NCBI GenBank assembly: GCA_020348905.1
Contig: CP070756.1
Span: 1,706,986 to 1,752,815 of the forward strand
Reading direction: 5' to 3'
From: Candidatus Zixiibacteriota bacterium
GTDB lineage: Bacteria; Zixibacteria; MSB-5A5; GN15; FEB-12
Length of the DNA: 45,830 bases
Shown: one piece after another, positions 24,701 to 31,762 of the stretch
Numbering within the stretch: position 1 is the first letter of the stretch
How the letters are laid out: the number at the start of each line of letters is the position of its first letter
Translations under genes and position numbers: made by a program
The notes under the pieces: model-generated
Databases searched by the model: none
What the model was told of the DNA's origin: nothing
Seen by the model: only the letters and a program-made list of their open reading frames with translations

Positions 24701-25383
24701 TTGCCAATTACCTGGTGAAGAAATCAATCTGGGGTATAGGCGGTGACGGCTGGGCCTACGACATCGGCTTTGGTGGCCTCGACCATGTCATGGCAAGTGG
24801 CAGGAACGTCAACCTGCTGGTGCTCGACACCGAGGTTTACTCCAACACCGGCGGGCAGATGTCCAAAGCTACACCGAGAGCTTCAACAGCCAAATTCGCC
24901 GCCGCCGGCAAGCCTCTGGCGAAGAAGGACCTCGGCCTGATGATGATGTCTTATGGGTCGGTTTACGTGGCCCAGGTTGCTATTGGCGCCAGCCACAATC
25001 AGACGGTCAAGGCAATGGTTGAGGCGGAAAGATACAACGGACCATCAATTGTGATTTGTTACAGTCACTGTATCGCCCACGGTATCGATATGGCGAGAGG
25101 ATTGACGGCTGAAGAGAAGGCGGTTAAGTCGGGTCACTGGTTGCTGTATCGTTACAATCCGGAATTGATAGACCAGGGCAAAAATCCGCTTCAGCTTGAC
25201 TGTAAAGTACCGTCGATTTCGTTCGAGGATTATGCTTACTCCGAGATCAGATTCAGGTCTTTAAAGGCGATGGATCCGGAACGAGCCCGAATGTTGCTTG
25301 AGCTTGGTCAGCGTGACTGTGACCGTCGCTGGAACCTGTATTCGCAGATGGCGCAGCTGGACTATTCCCAGAAGATTAAATAG
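21757..25383 (+). CDS. nifJ: pyruvate:ferredoxin (flavodoxin) oxidoreductase, single polypeptide
   Basis: This 1208-residue enzyme oxidatively decarboxylates pyruvate to acetyl-CoA and reduces ferredoxin. The N-terminal pyruvate-binding domain has VIAIYPITPSSNMGE. Two 4Fe-4S motifs, CIQCNICSIVCPHAA (from residue 714) and CTGCVLCVNACPAFA, form the internal ferredoxin domain. The C-terminal thiamine diphosphate domain carries GACAGCGETPY, then GGDGWAYDIGFGGLDH (near 995) and DTEVYSNTGGQMSKATPR. The length is normal for the fused NifJ type. Two ATG codons in tandem (21757 and 21760) follow CAGGAG. The enzyme is oxygen-sensitive in most organisms and suggests anaerobic or microaerobic life. A strong terminator ends the unit. 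Confidence 0.97.
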   Translation: MMSEEAVKNKKSPTADNADRKRRMVTIDGNTAAAYAAHATNEVIAIYPITPSSNMGEIADEKSARGETNIWGAVPDVIEMQSEGGASGAVHGALTSGALTTTFTASQGLLLMIPNMFKIAGELTPTVFHVSARAVASHALSIFGDHSDVMATRSTGFGLIASGSVQEVMDLAIIAQAASLASRVPFVHFFDGFRTSHEVQKVEEVSFEDMRQMIDEELVTQHRRRALSPDFPTLKGTSQNPDVFFQSRETVNKFYSAAPGYVQSYMDRFAKIVGRQYNLFDYIGHPQAERVAVIMGTGAEVVHETVDKLVEMGEKVGLIKVRLYRPFSAEAFAKALPATVKSIAVLDRTKEPGAVGEPLYTDVQAALAEAIHNGYAPFDKHPVVVGGRYGLGSKEFNPPMAKSVFDNLKQKQPKNHFTTGITDDVTMTSLEPDYSFDLEGENFRGLFFGLGADGTVGANKNSIKIIGENTANYAQGYFVYDSKKAGAVTVSHVRFGKELIRKPYLINSSQFVACHNFSFLEKYDMVDQLVEGGTFLLNSPYGPDEIWDKMPIEVQQQIIDRKARFFVIDAIALAKKLGLGARINMIMQTAFFLISSILSKEEAVAAIKDSIVKTYGAKGEKIVNMNHAAVDGAAAAVKQVDYPQNVTSKVHRPPIVPDYAPDFVKTVTAEIIAGRGDQLPVSAFPVDGTYPTGTTQYEKRNIAVDIPEWDKDTCIQCNICSIVCPHAAIRPKVFEKKYLAEAPKDFLYTEAKTKQFEGLYYTLQVAPEDCTGCVLCVNACPAFAKDEQGNKTERKAINMTLQAPIREREAKNWDFFINVLPDPDPGLFNIETVKGSQFVKPLFEFSGACAGCGETPYVKLMSQLFGDRALCGNATGCSSIYGGNLPTTPYCQRADGLGPAWSNSLFEDNAEFALGMRLTVDKLGIYALELVKELAPEMYDDLAEADQSTQEGIEQQRARVKALLLKMEGLDDSDKVIALKNVANYLVKKSIWGIGGDGWAYDIGFGGLDHVMASGRNVNLLVLDTEVYSNTGGQMSKATPRASTAKFAAAGKPLAKKDLGLMMMSYGSVYVAQVAIGASHNQTVKAMVEAERYNGPSIVICYSHCIAHGIDMARGLTAEEKAVKSGHWLLYRYNPELIDQGKNPLQLDCKVPSISFEDYAYSEIRFRSLKAMDPERARMLLELGQRDCDRRWNLYSQMAQLDYSQKIK

Positions 25384-25412
25384 CCTGTAAGCTGTTATTG
25401 TATAATGACTAA

Positions 25413-25436
25413 GGCGAGCCTATGGCTCGCCTTTTT
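25413..25436 (+). terminator. intrinsic terminator after the pyruvate:ferredoxin oxidoreductase gene
   Basis: GGCGAGCC (25413-25420), TAT loop, GGCTCGCC (25424-25431), then TTTTT. This is a perfect 8-bp stem with a U-run. Confidence 0.92.
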
Positions 25437-25520
25437 CGTGTTCTGCCGAGACATCAAGAAATCGGTGAACTCTTCCGATAATGAGAGAAAAGCGGCCAAT
25501 TTGAAATTGTAGGAGGAGAG

Positions 25521-26363
25521 ATGCGTCTTAGAACCTTACTTGTGATCAGCGCCGTATTTGTGCTGGCAGCCTCGGTAACCGCGAATGCCTCAGATTCCGA
25601 GGAAGAATTTGTTAACAGGTATCTGAAGAAAATAGAGAAGAAACACACCAAGAAGCTTACCTGGATTTCGGGCTATTTCGCGGTGAATAGAATCAACCGC
25701 GAGAACGACTACAACCGATTCGCCACCGCCGAAACGATGAACTTCACTGATGCTACGATACCGTGGCTGGGTGAGGCGAAGATGTTCGGTTTGGATTTCG
25801 GCCTGATTTTCAGCCGCCGATTCGCGTGGAGCCTCAGCGCTGAATACTGGCTGAAGATAGGCAGTACCCTTGAGGGCAGTTATTATTACGAACCGACCGG
25901 AGCGTATATCGAAAATCCATCCAGTGAAGTGTCGCTTTACGGTGCCTCGACCGGCCTTCAGTATTACTTTTACAATCCGCCCACGCTGAGCGGAGAACTC
26001 AACGGTGTAGCGCTCCGAGCCGGGGCCGGCGTTGGATTCTACAAGGCTCAATGGGAAGTCTGGCAGGATTATCAGAATCTGAATCTTGCCACCAGTCTGA
26101 CCGAGGCGACCGACGCCAAGTTCGGGGACCAGGCGATCGGGTTCTCATTCGGATTCGGCGCGGACTTTCCGACTCGCGTGTGGAATCTGGTACTGGGTCT
26201 GGATTTTCAGTATCTTTACCTGAATTTCGACAACGTTGCCTGGTACAACGACTGGGATCAGGAGATCATCGCGACCTATACCGGAGATTCTGAGGGCCGG
26301 GTTGACCTGGGATTATCCGGTTTCAAGGGTAAGGTGGAACTCAAGCACTTCTTTAGCTGGTAG
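25521..26363 (+). CDS. secreted, beta-barrel-like outer membrane protein
   Basis: This 280-residue protein begins with a clear signal peptide, MRLRTLLVISAVFVLAASVTAN, with cleavage expected after ANA near residue 24. The rest is rich in aromatic residues and glycine with alternating patterns (SAEYWLKIGS, LVLGLDFQYLYLNF) and ends in a terminal aromatic, HFFSW. These are marks of an outer membrane beta-barrel. No specific family is recognised. AGGAGGAG lies just before the ATG. It is flanked by a terminator upstream and the propeller gene downstream. Confidence 0.7.
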   Translation: MRLRTLLVISAVFVLAASVTANASDSEEEFVNRYLKKIEKKHTKKLTWISGYFAVNRINRENDYNRFATAETMNFTDATIPWLGEAKMFGLDFGLIFSRRFAWSLSAEYWLKIGSTLEGSYYYEPTGAYIENPSSEVSLYGASTGLQYYFYNPPTLSGELNGVALRAGAGVGFYKAQWEVWQDYQNLNLATSLTEATDAKFGDQAIGFSFGFGADFPTRVWNLVLGLDFQYLYLNFDNVAWYNDWDQEIIATYTGDSEGRVDLGLSGFKGKVELKHFFSW

Positions 26364-26446
26364 CGACCGGTTGAAGTAATTAGTTGACTCAATGACCATA
26401 ACTTCCGTTTTTGCACTCGACGAGAGTGGTTGCGGGAGTATTACCA

Positions 26447-27460
26447 TTGAAGTTATTCCGTCTTGAGTTGGCAACGATAGTCGTAATCTTTTTTACTTCG
26501 ATAGTCCTGTGCGTGCCGGCGGCTGCTGTTGACAGGTTACCGGCAGACTCGGTAGGTGAGTTCACCCCCCCATCAGGTCAAATAGCATTTGTACGATCCG
26601 GCGATGTCTGGGTTATGGACGCCAACGGCGCCAACCAGAAATTGGTGTGCCAGGTATCGAATGCCGAGGGTCGGTTGAGCTGGTCTCCGGATAATCGGCA
26701 GATCGTGTTTACCCGTTCAGGGAAGGTCGATCTCAAGGGGCCCGATCTCAGAGGCGGCCGGCACAAGGTTTACGACCTGTTTATCTGCTATCTGGACTCG
26801 GCCGAGGCAGGCAACATCAAGTATTTTCGGCGTCTTACCGACAGTCTCGGTGCCAGAGGACCTGAGTGGGCCTCCAGTGGCAATCAGGTACTTTTCTGGA
26901 AGGACATGAACGCCAATCGAATCAGTTCCCGAACACCGAACTATCAGCTATGCATGGTCGATGTCAACAGCGGCGGGGTCGAGCCGCTTCGCGCCGACTG
27001 GCGAAGCGATGAAGAGTTATTCCTTGTCACGCCGTCGATGAACGGGCGTAACGAAATCGCATTCGTATTCTTCAATGAACTCATGCCGGGGGGGCTGGTA
27101 GTATTGCGATACGACGAGGTGTCGATTCGGCTGGATTCGATTCAAGTTCTGGCACAGCAGAATCTCGGGTACGTCGCCCCGGCCTGGTCACCAGATGACA
27201 ACTGGCTGGCGATGGTGGGAAATTACCCTGATGACAGCGGTCTGTATATAGCCACGCCCGATCTGCAGACCAAGTACCTGGTGGCAATGCCGCCGGAACG
27301 CGTGCACTTCAGCAAGTATCCCCCATCGTTTTCTCCAAATTCGAAATGGCTCACCTTTTCAACCAGTGATGGTTCAATCTGGATATGCGACGTTGCCGGT
27401 AACGGTAAGACACGTTTGACGAGACCCGGCAAAGACCAAGCTCCTTGCTGGTCGAGATAG
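26447..27460 (+). CDS. secreted TolB-like beta-propeller protein
   Basis: This protein has about 337 residues from a TTG at 26447. The frame is open from 26411, but starting here gives a clean signal peptide (KLFRLELATIVVIFF, cleavage near VPAAA), and GGGAG precedes it. The body has repeated WD40-like/PD40 elements: IAFVRSGDVWVMDANG, LSWSPDNRQIVFTRSG, WASSGNQVLFWKD, APAWSPDDNWLAMVG and PSFSPNSKWLTFSTSDG. These resemble the TolB and DPP-type propeller blades and should form a six- or seven-bladed propeller in the periplasm or at the cell surface. No enzymatic domain is attached. Its ligand is unknown. Confidence 0.75.
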   Translation: MKLFRLELATIVVIFFTSIVLCVPAAAVDRLPADSVGEFTPPSGQIAFVRSGDVWVMDANGANQKLVCQVSNAEGRLSWSPDNRQIVFTRSGKVDLKGPDLRGGRHKVYDLFICYLDSAEAGNIKYFRRLTDSLGARGPEWASSGNQVLFWKDMNANRISSRTPNYQLCMVDVNSGGVEPLRADWRSDEELFLVTPSMNGRNEIAFVFFNELMPGGLVVLRYDEVSIRLDSIQVLAQQNLGYVAPAWSPDDNWLAMVGNYPDDSGLYIATPDLQTKYLVAMPPERVHFSKYPPSFSPNSKWLTFSTSDGSIWICDVAGNGKTRLTRPGKDQAPCWSR

Positions 27461-27486
27461 AATATGAGCCAACGCTCCAAGAAACA

Positions 27487-27512
27487 AAAAGCCGCTGGAC
27501 CCAGCGGCTTTT
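27487..27512. terminator. bidirectional terminator between the propeller and leucyl aminopeptidase genes
   Basis: AAAAGCCGCTGG (27487-27498) pairs with CCAGCGGCTTTT (27501-27512). The A-run and T-run at either side let it end both converging genes. A further TTTTTT follows at 27517. Confidence 0.9.
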
Positions 27513-27537
27513 GAGCTTTTTTATCTCCTGAACACGG

Positions 27538-29031
27538 CTACAGGGCTTTCCAATTATACAGGATGTCGGCCAACAGCCTGAGACCTGTACCAGTAAGGCC
27601 TTTGGGGGTGTACGGCTTTCCGGAGCGCTCGACATCGACTGAAGCGATGTCGACGTGGACCCAGGGGTAATCGCCGATGAAATTTTCCAGAAAAGCGGCT
27701 GCCGTAATGGTGCCACCGGGCCGGCCATAGGAGTTTACCACATCAGCGATAGTAGATTTCATGTTTTCCCTGTGCTCGTCCCAGATAGGCATTTCCCAAA
27801 CCTTTTCCGCGGTTCGCTCGGCCGAGTCTTTGACCCGCTTGAGCAGCTTGGGGCTGTTGCCAAGAATAGGCGCTCCGGCGTAGCCAAGTACAATCAGGGC
27901 AGCGCCGGTCAGGGTGGCGATATCAACCACTGCCTGAGGCTTGAATACGTTGGCGTAGTCGAGAGCGTCGGCCAAAATCAGGCGTCCCTCCGCGTCGGTA
28001 TTGATGATTTCAACCGTCAGACCTTTGCGGGAAGTAACGATATCGCCGGGCTTGGTGGCCGTTGCCGAGGGCATATTCTCGGTGGCGGGCATCAGGCCGA
28101 TCACGTTTTGCGGGATTTTCAACCGGGCGGCAGCGACCACAGCCGCCAGAACAACCGCGGCGCCGGTCATATCACTTTTCATTTCGTGCATGTTCAGTCC
28201 GGGTTTAAGCGATATGCCACCGGTGTCGAAGGTGATACCCTTGCCTACCAGTACCACCGGTTTGCGGGCTGCGCGGGTGCCCTTGTATTCGAGGACGATA
28301 AAGCGAGGCGGTTCCTTCGCTCCCCGCGCCACGGCCAGGAAAGCTCCCATTTTTTCACGGGCGACAGCCTTTTCATCGAGAATCTTACAAGTGAAACCGT
28401 GCACTTTGGCCAGTTTCTGAGCCTGGTTCGCCAACAGTCGGGGCGTGAGGTGATTGGAAGGTGTAGAGGCGAGGGTACGGACCAAATTCTGACACTCGGC
28501 GAAGACCACGCCTCTCTCAACAGCTTTCTTCAGTCGCGGCAGCAGTCGACGGTTATCGAACAAGAAGGTAATTTCATCCAGAATTTTCTGATCTTTGGAC
28601 TCTTTGTCCGTTTTGAATTTCAGCAGCTTAAACGACCCCAGGATATATCCCTCGATCGCAGCCTGGTAGAACTCTTCCTTCTGGCTTTTCCCGAGATAAA
28701 AGGCGGCCTTACCGGATGAAGCCAAGCTCTTGTGTCTGGATACATTACCGGCCGCCCGGCGGTAGCTGTCGGCATTGAGCTTCCTGGCATCTCCAAGACC
28801 GGCCAGGACGATCCGATCCGCCCTGTACTCACCCGGTCGATAGAGGGTGGCCAGTTCCCCGTCCTTGCCGGTAAATTCCTTAGATTTCAACAGAGTGGTC
28901 AGCGCACCGAGAGACAACTCATCAAGCTCCTTCAACTTATTGTCGGTCAGTTTCTCAAACCGGGTAACGAAAAGAACGACCGTCGGACCGCCATACTGTT
29001 TTGTATCTTCAGAAGAGTATTTTAGATTCAT
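27538..29031 (-). CDS. pepA: leucyl aminopeptidase (M17 family)
   Basis: This 497-residue two-metal aminopeptidase removes N-terminal residues from peptides in the cytoplasm. The catalytic C-terminal domain carries VGKGITFDTGGISLKPG (metal and catalytic Lys), KSDMTGAAVVLAAV, and EIINTDAEGRLILADALDYA, all diagnostic for M17. The less conserved N-terminal domain has the usual size. An in-frame TTG at 29064 would add 11 residues, but GGGAG stands at a good distance from the ATG at 29031. It follows chorismate synthase on the same strand. Confidence 0.93.
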   Translation of the reverse strand: MNLKYSSEDTKQYGGPTVVLFVTRFEKLTDNKLKELDELSLGALTTLLKSKEFTGKDGELATLYRPGEYRADRIVLAGLGDARKLNADSYRRAAGNVSRHKSLASSGKAAFYLGKSQKEEFYQAAIEGYILGSFKLLKFKTDKESKDQKILDEITFLFDNRRLLPRLKKAVERGVVFAECQNLVRTLASTPSNHLTPRLLANQAQKLAKVHGFTCKILDEKAVAREKMGAFLAVARGAKEPPRFIVLEYKGTRAARKPVVLVGKGITFDTGGISLKPGLNMHEMKSDMTGAAVVLAAVVAAARLKIPQNVIGLMPATENMPSATATKPGDIVTSRKGLTVEIINTDAEGRLILADALDYANVFKPQAVVDIATLTGAALIVLGYAGAPILGNSPKLLKRVKDSAERTAEKVWEMPIWDEHRENMKSTIADVVNSYGRPGGTITAAAFLENFIGDYPWVHVDIASVDVERSGKPYTPKGLTGTGLRLLADILYNWKAL

Positions 29032-29089
29032 TCTCAGACTCCCTGTGCTTGCGACAACCAGCAATTATCCTGTTACTAGTTCCTATTAA

Positions 29090-29105
29090 AGGCTGCATGC
29101 AGCCT
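29090..29105. repeat. perfect 16-bp palindrome between aroC and the aminopeptidase gene
   Basis: AGGCTGCATGCAGCCT is self-complementary. On the minus strand it is followed by TTTAATAG, so it may act as a weak terminator or an operator for the aminopeptidase gene. Confidence 0.4.
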
Positions 29106-29125
29106 AATTGAAAGCAAAATATTAC

Positions 29126-30325
29126 TTAAAACGCTGTTTTCAGAAATGCCTGGTAGTTTCCCTCAATCTCGGCCAGGTTGTCGCGGCCGAACTTGTCGAA
29201 AAAGGCGTCAACCAGGACCATCGCAGCCGCAGCTTCGCCTATCACGCCGAGGACGGGGACAATGCAGATATCGGCCCGTTCCACTATTGCTGTGGCAGGC
29301 TGTTTTGTCACGACATCGACCGTCGCGAGCGGTCTGGTCAGAGTGGAAACCGGTTTGGCGCCAAGTCTGATGACAATATCTTCCCCATTCGACATACCTC
29401 CCTCGATTCCTCCGGCCCGATTTGTCTTTCGGTAAAATCCTTTGGCGGCCGGTCTACCGCCAGGATCGTGGAATATCTCATCATGCGCCAGCGAGCCAGG
29501 TAGTGAAGCAAGCCTGAAGCCAAGCCCGAATTCGACACCCTTGACCGAAGGTATAGACATCATAGCCGCCGCCAGACGCCCATCGAGACGTCGGTCCGGC
29601 TGAGAGAAACCGCCGAGGCCGATCGGCATGCCTCTGACGATGATTTCAACCACTCCACCGAGCGAATCGCCCTTTTCTCCGGCCGATTCGATGGCCCGAA
29701 CCATCCCCTGACCGGTCTGCCCATCAATACACCGCACCTTCGACTTTTCCACTTTCGAGGCAAACTTCTCCAGGTCGGATGTATCGTAGGTATCGTCGAG
29801 ATGCACTTCGCCAATTCTTATCACATGAGATGCGAATCCGACACCGAAGTATTCAAGAAATTGCCGGGCAAGGCACCCCGCGGCAACCCTCGTTGCCGTC
29901 TCCCGGGCAGAGGCCCGCTCAAGTACATTCCTGATATCCTTCTGGCCAAACTTTATTGAGCCTGGAAGGTCGGCATGGCCGGGCCTCGGTCCGGTGAGTT
30001 TCTCAGTCGTATTCGAAGCGCCGCGAGGCGTTTTTCCACCGGACGGCTCATGGGGATCCATCACTTCCCGCCAGTTATCCCAATCCCGGTTGTAAATAAC
30101 CAGCGTGATGGGAGAGCCGAGAGTGACACCTGAACGAAGGCCGGATACAACCTGGACCTCGTCGTTCTCGATCTTCATCCTTCCGCCGCGCCCGAACCCG
30201 GTCTGGCGGCGTCTTAACTGCAGATTGATCCGGTCAATATCAAGCCTGAAACCGGCCGGAAAACCGTCGACTATGACGGTCAGTTGTGGGCCGTGCGACT
30301 CCCCCGACGAGAGATATCTGACCAT
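29126..30325 (-). CDS. aroC: chorismate synthase
   Basis: This enzyme makes chorismate from EPSP, the last step of the shikimate pathway, using reduced FMN. The 399-residue sequence begins MVRYLSSGESHGPQLTVIVD, shows RRRQTGFGRGGRMKIE, GHADLPGSIKFG and ERASARETATRVAAG, and ends with family-typical ATVDVVTKQPATAIVERADI. The length is normal for the longer bacterial form. The ATG has no Shine-Dalgarno sequence and coincides with the transcription start predicted from the promoter just upstream, so its mRNA may be leaderless. No other aro gene lies nearby. Confidence 0.96.
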   Translation of the reverse strand: MVRYLSSGESHGPQLTVIVDGFPAGFRLDIDRINLQLRRRQTGFGRGGRMKIENDEVQVVSGLRSGVTLGSPITLVIYNRDWDNWREVMDPHEPSGGKTPRGASNTTEKLTGPRPGHADLPGSIKFGQKDIRNVLERASARETATRVAAGCLARQFLEYFGVGFASHVIRIGEVHLDDTYDTSDLEKFASKVEKSKVRCIDGQTGQGMVRAIESAGEKGDSLGGVVEIIVRGMPIGLGGFSQPDRRLDGRLAAAMMSIPSVKGVEFGLGFRLASLPGSLAHDEIFHDPGGRPAAKGFYRKTNRAGGIEGGMSNGEDIVIRLGAKPVSTLTRPLATVDVVTKQPATAIVERADICIVPVLGVIGEAAAAMVLVDAFFDKFGRDNLAEIEGNYQAFLKTAF

Positions 30326-30331
30326 GCGGGA

Positions 30332-30360
30332 ATAATAATGAAATCGGGCGGCCGGGTCAA
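30332..30360 (-). promoter_or_regulatory. aroC promoter, implying a leaderless mRNA
   Basis: TTGACC (30360-30355), a 17-base spacer and TATTAT (30337-30332) are followed by six bases and then the aroC ATG at 30325. The usual distance from the -10 box puts the first transcribed base on the A of ATG. Confidence 0.6.
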
Positions 30361-30379
30361 CCGAACCTATGACCGGCCA

Positions 30380-31699
30380 TTAATGGGCGGAATTGACCGC
30401 TTCGTCGAATTTTACGTCATCCGACAGTTTTTCCAACCGTTTTTCTATGCGGTCGTCGATATTCATGGCTTTGGACATCGAGTCAAAGCGCTGCTCATCT
30501 ATGGGCGAAACCTCTTTCATTTCTTCCAGAACTGCAACAATCTTCTTGACCGACAGGTCGATTTTCTGAAGGCTATCCTCGAGCTGGTCGATAATCTTGT
30601 CCTGCTGGCCCTTGCGAAGCATCATACGCAGAATCTGAGACCTGCCGTAAATAGCCATAACGGCGTTGTTAAGATAGTGCGACAGGGTCGCCATGGCGAT
30701 GTTTTTGGATTCGATGGCCCCTTTCGCCCGCTCCTGCTGCAGCAGGTTCTGGCTGAGTTCCTGGCGTTCTTTAAAGAGATTTTCAATTATCAGGTAGGTT
30801 TTCCAAATTTCCTGATTCGCTTTGGTAAGCATTTCTTCGATGTTTCCGATGTCGAGTCCGAGGTACTGGGCGATGTCAAAGGTTTCGGAAAGCAGCGAGC
30901 TGGAGATTTCGTCAACCTGCTCTTTTGTCAATGAGAGGGCCTCACTGAGAGCGCTGATTCTGGCCAGACGGTCTTCCAGATCGGGCTCGGACCCGGAAAA
31001 GCGATCCCTGGTAAGAGCCACCGCCAGCCTGACAATGTTTGGAAGGGGGGTTTCGCTGTCCTCGACCGGCCCTTCGTGGTGATCACGAATGGCTTCGACA
31101 ATCTCTTTAGGTATGCGCCACTCTTCAGCCATGTGGTAACCGACCTCACTGTGATCGGCGCCAAACACTTTTTTTTCTCGTTCAATCAGGCTGCCCTTAT
31201 CGGGTTCGGTAGCGACAACTTTTCGGTACTGCGCAGGGTATTTGTGGAGGAAAAACAGAAGGCCGATATCATGCAGCAGGCCGGCGATGAAGGCCTCTTC
31301 GGTCGAGGTGTAAGAGGTCTCTCTGGCAATCTTCTTACAGCCGGCAGCAACGGACAAGACGTAAATGAAGAACTCGGAGGCGTCCACGCCCGACTCTTTG
31401 GAGATTCGTTCCGGGTGAAAAATGGAAGCTGAGAGGGCCAGACACTTGACGGTCGTTACACCAAGAACGCTGATGGCCTGATGGACGGTCTTGATTTCAG
31501 CAAAACGCTGATAAAACGATGAGTTGGACATTCTCAGAAGACGGCTGGTCAGCGATGGATCTTTCAAAATGATGTTGGCCAGCGAATCAGCCGAGAAGTT
31601 CTCCTTGGCCACTTCCTCAAGCACCTCCGACAAGACCTGAGGCAGCGACAACAGATTGCTATCCTTACGAACCTGGTCGACGATTGGGATTTTCTTCAT
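30380..31699 (-). CDS. HDOD-domain signalling protein with orphan DHp-like domain
   Basis: This 439-residue protein has an HDOD domain over roughly residues 15-215 (LLSLPQVLSEVLEEV, DPSLTSRLLRMSNSSFY, EEAFIAGLLHDIGLLFF, WRIPKEIVEAIRDHHEG), a linker with coiled coil, and a C-terminal piece like a histidine kinase dimerisation domain: NIAMATLSHYLNNAVMAIYG with H341 in the H-box position. No ATP-binding domain follows. HDOD proteins act in signalling and regulation, usually without proven catalysis. It lies 63 bases after the pseudo-kinase/receiver gene on the same strand, so the two may exchange signals or phosphate; that is inference. AAGGTG precedes the ATG. Confidence 0.8.
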   Translation of the reverse strand: MKKIPIVDQVRKDSNLLSLPQVLSEVLEEVAKENFSADSLANIILKDPSLTSRLLRMSNSSFYQRFAEIKTVHQAISVLGVTTVKCLALSASIFHPERISKESGVDASEFFIYVLSVAAGCKKIARETSYTSTEEAFIAGLLHDIGLLFFLHKYPAQYRKVVATEPDKGSLIEREKKVFGADHSEVGYHMAEEWRIPKEIVEAIRDHHEGPVEDSETPLPNIVRLAVALTRDRFSGSEPDLEDRLARISALSEALSLTKEQVDEISSSLLSETFDIAQYLGLDIGNIEEMLTKANQEIWKTYLIIENLFKERQELSQNLLQQERAKGAIESKNIAMATLSHYLNNAVMAIYGRSQILRMMLRKGQQDKIIDQLEDSLQKIDLSVKKIVAVLEEMKEVSPIDEQRFDSMSKAMNIDDRIEKRLEKLSDDVKFDEAVNSAH

Positions 31700-31762
31700 C
31701 TCACACCTTACCCCTAATATCGGTCGGAATTGGTAAGGATTTAACGCGTGGACGGAGGTAAA

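Noticed and set aside
27655..28719. 354-codon plus-strand frame
   Set aside because: It is a shadow of leucyl aminopeptidase on the other strand; no recognisable domains.
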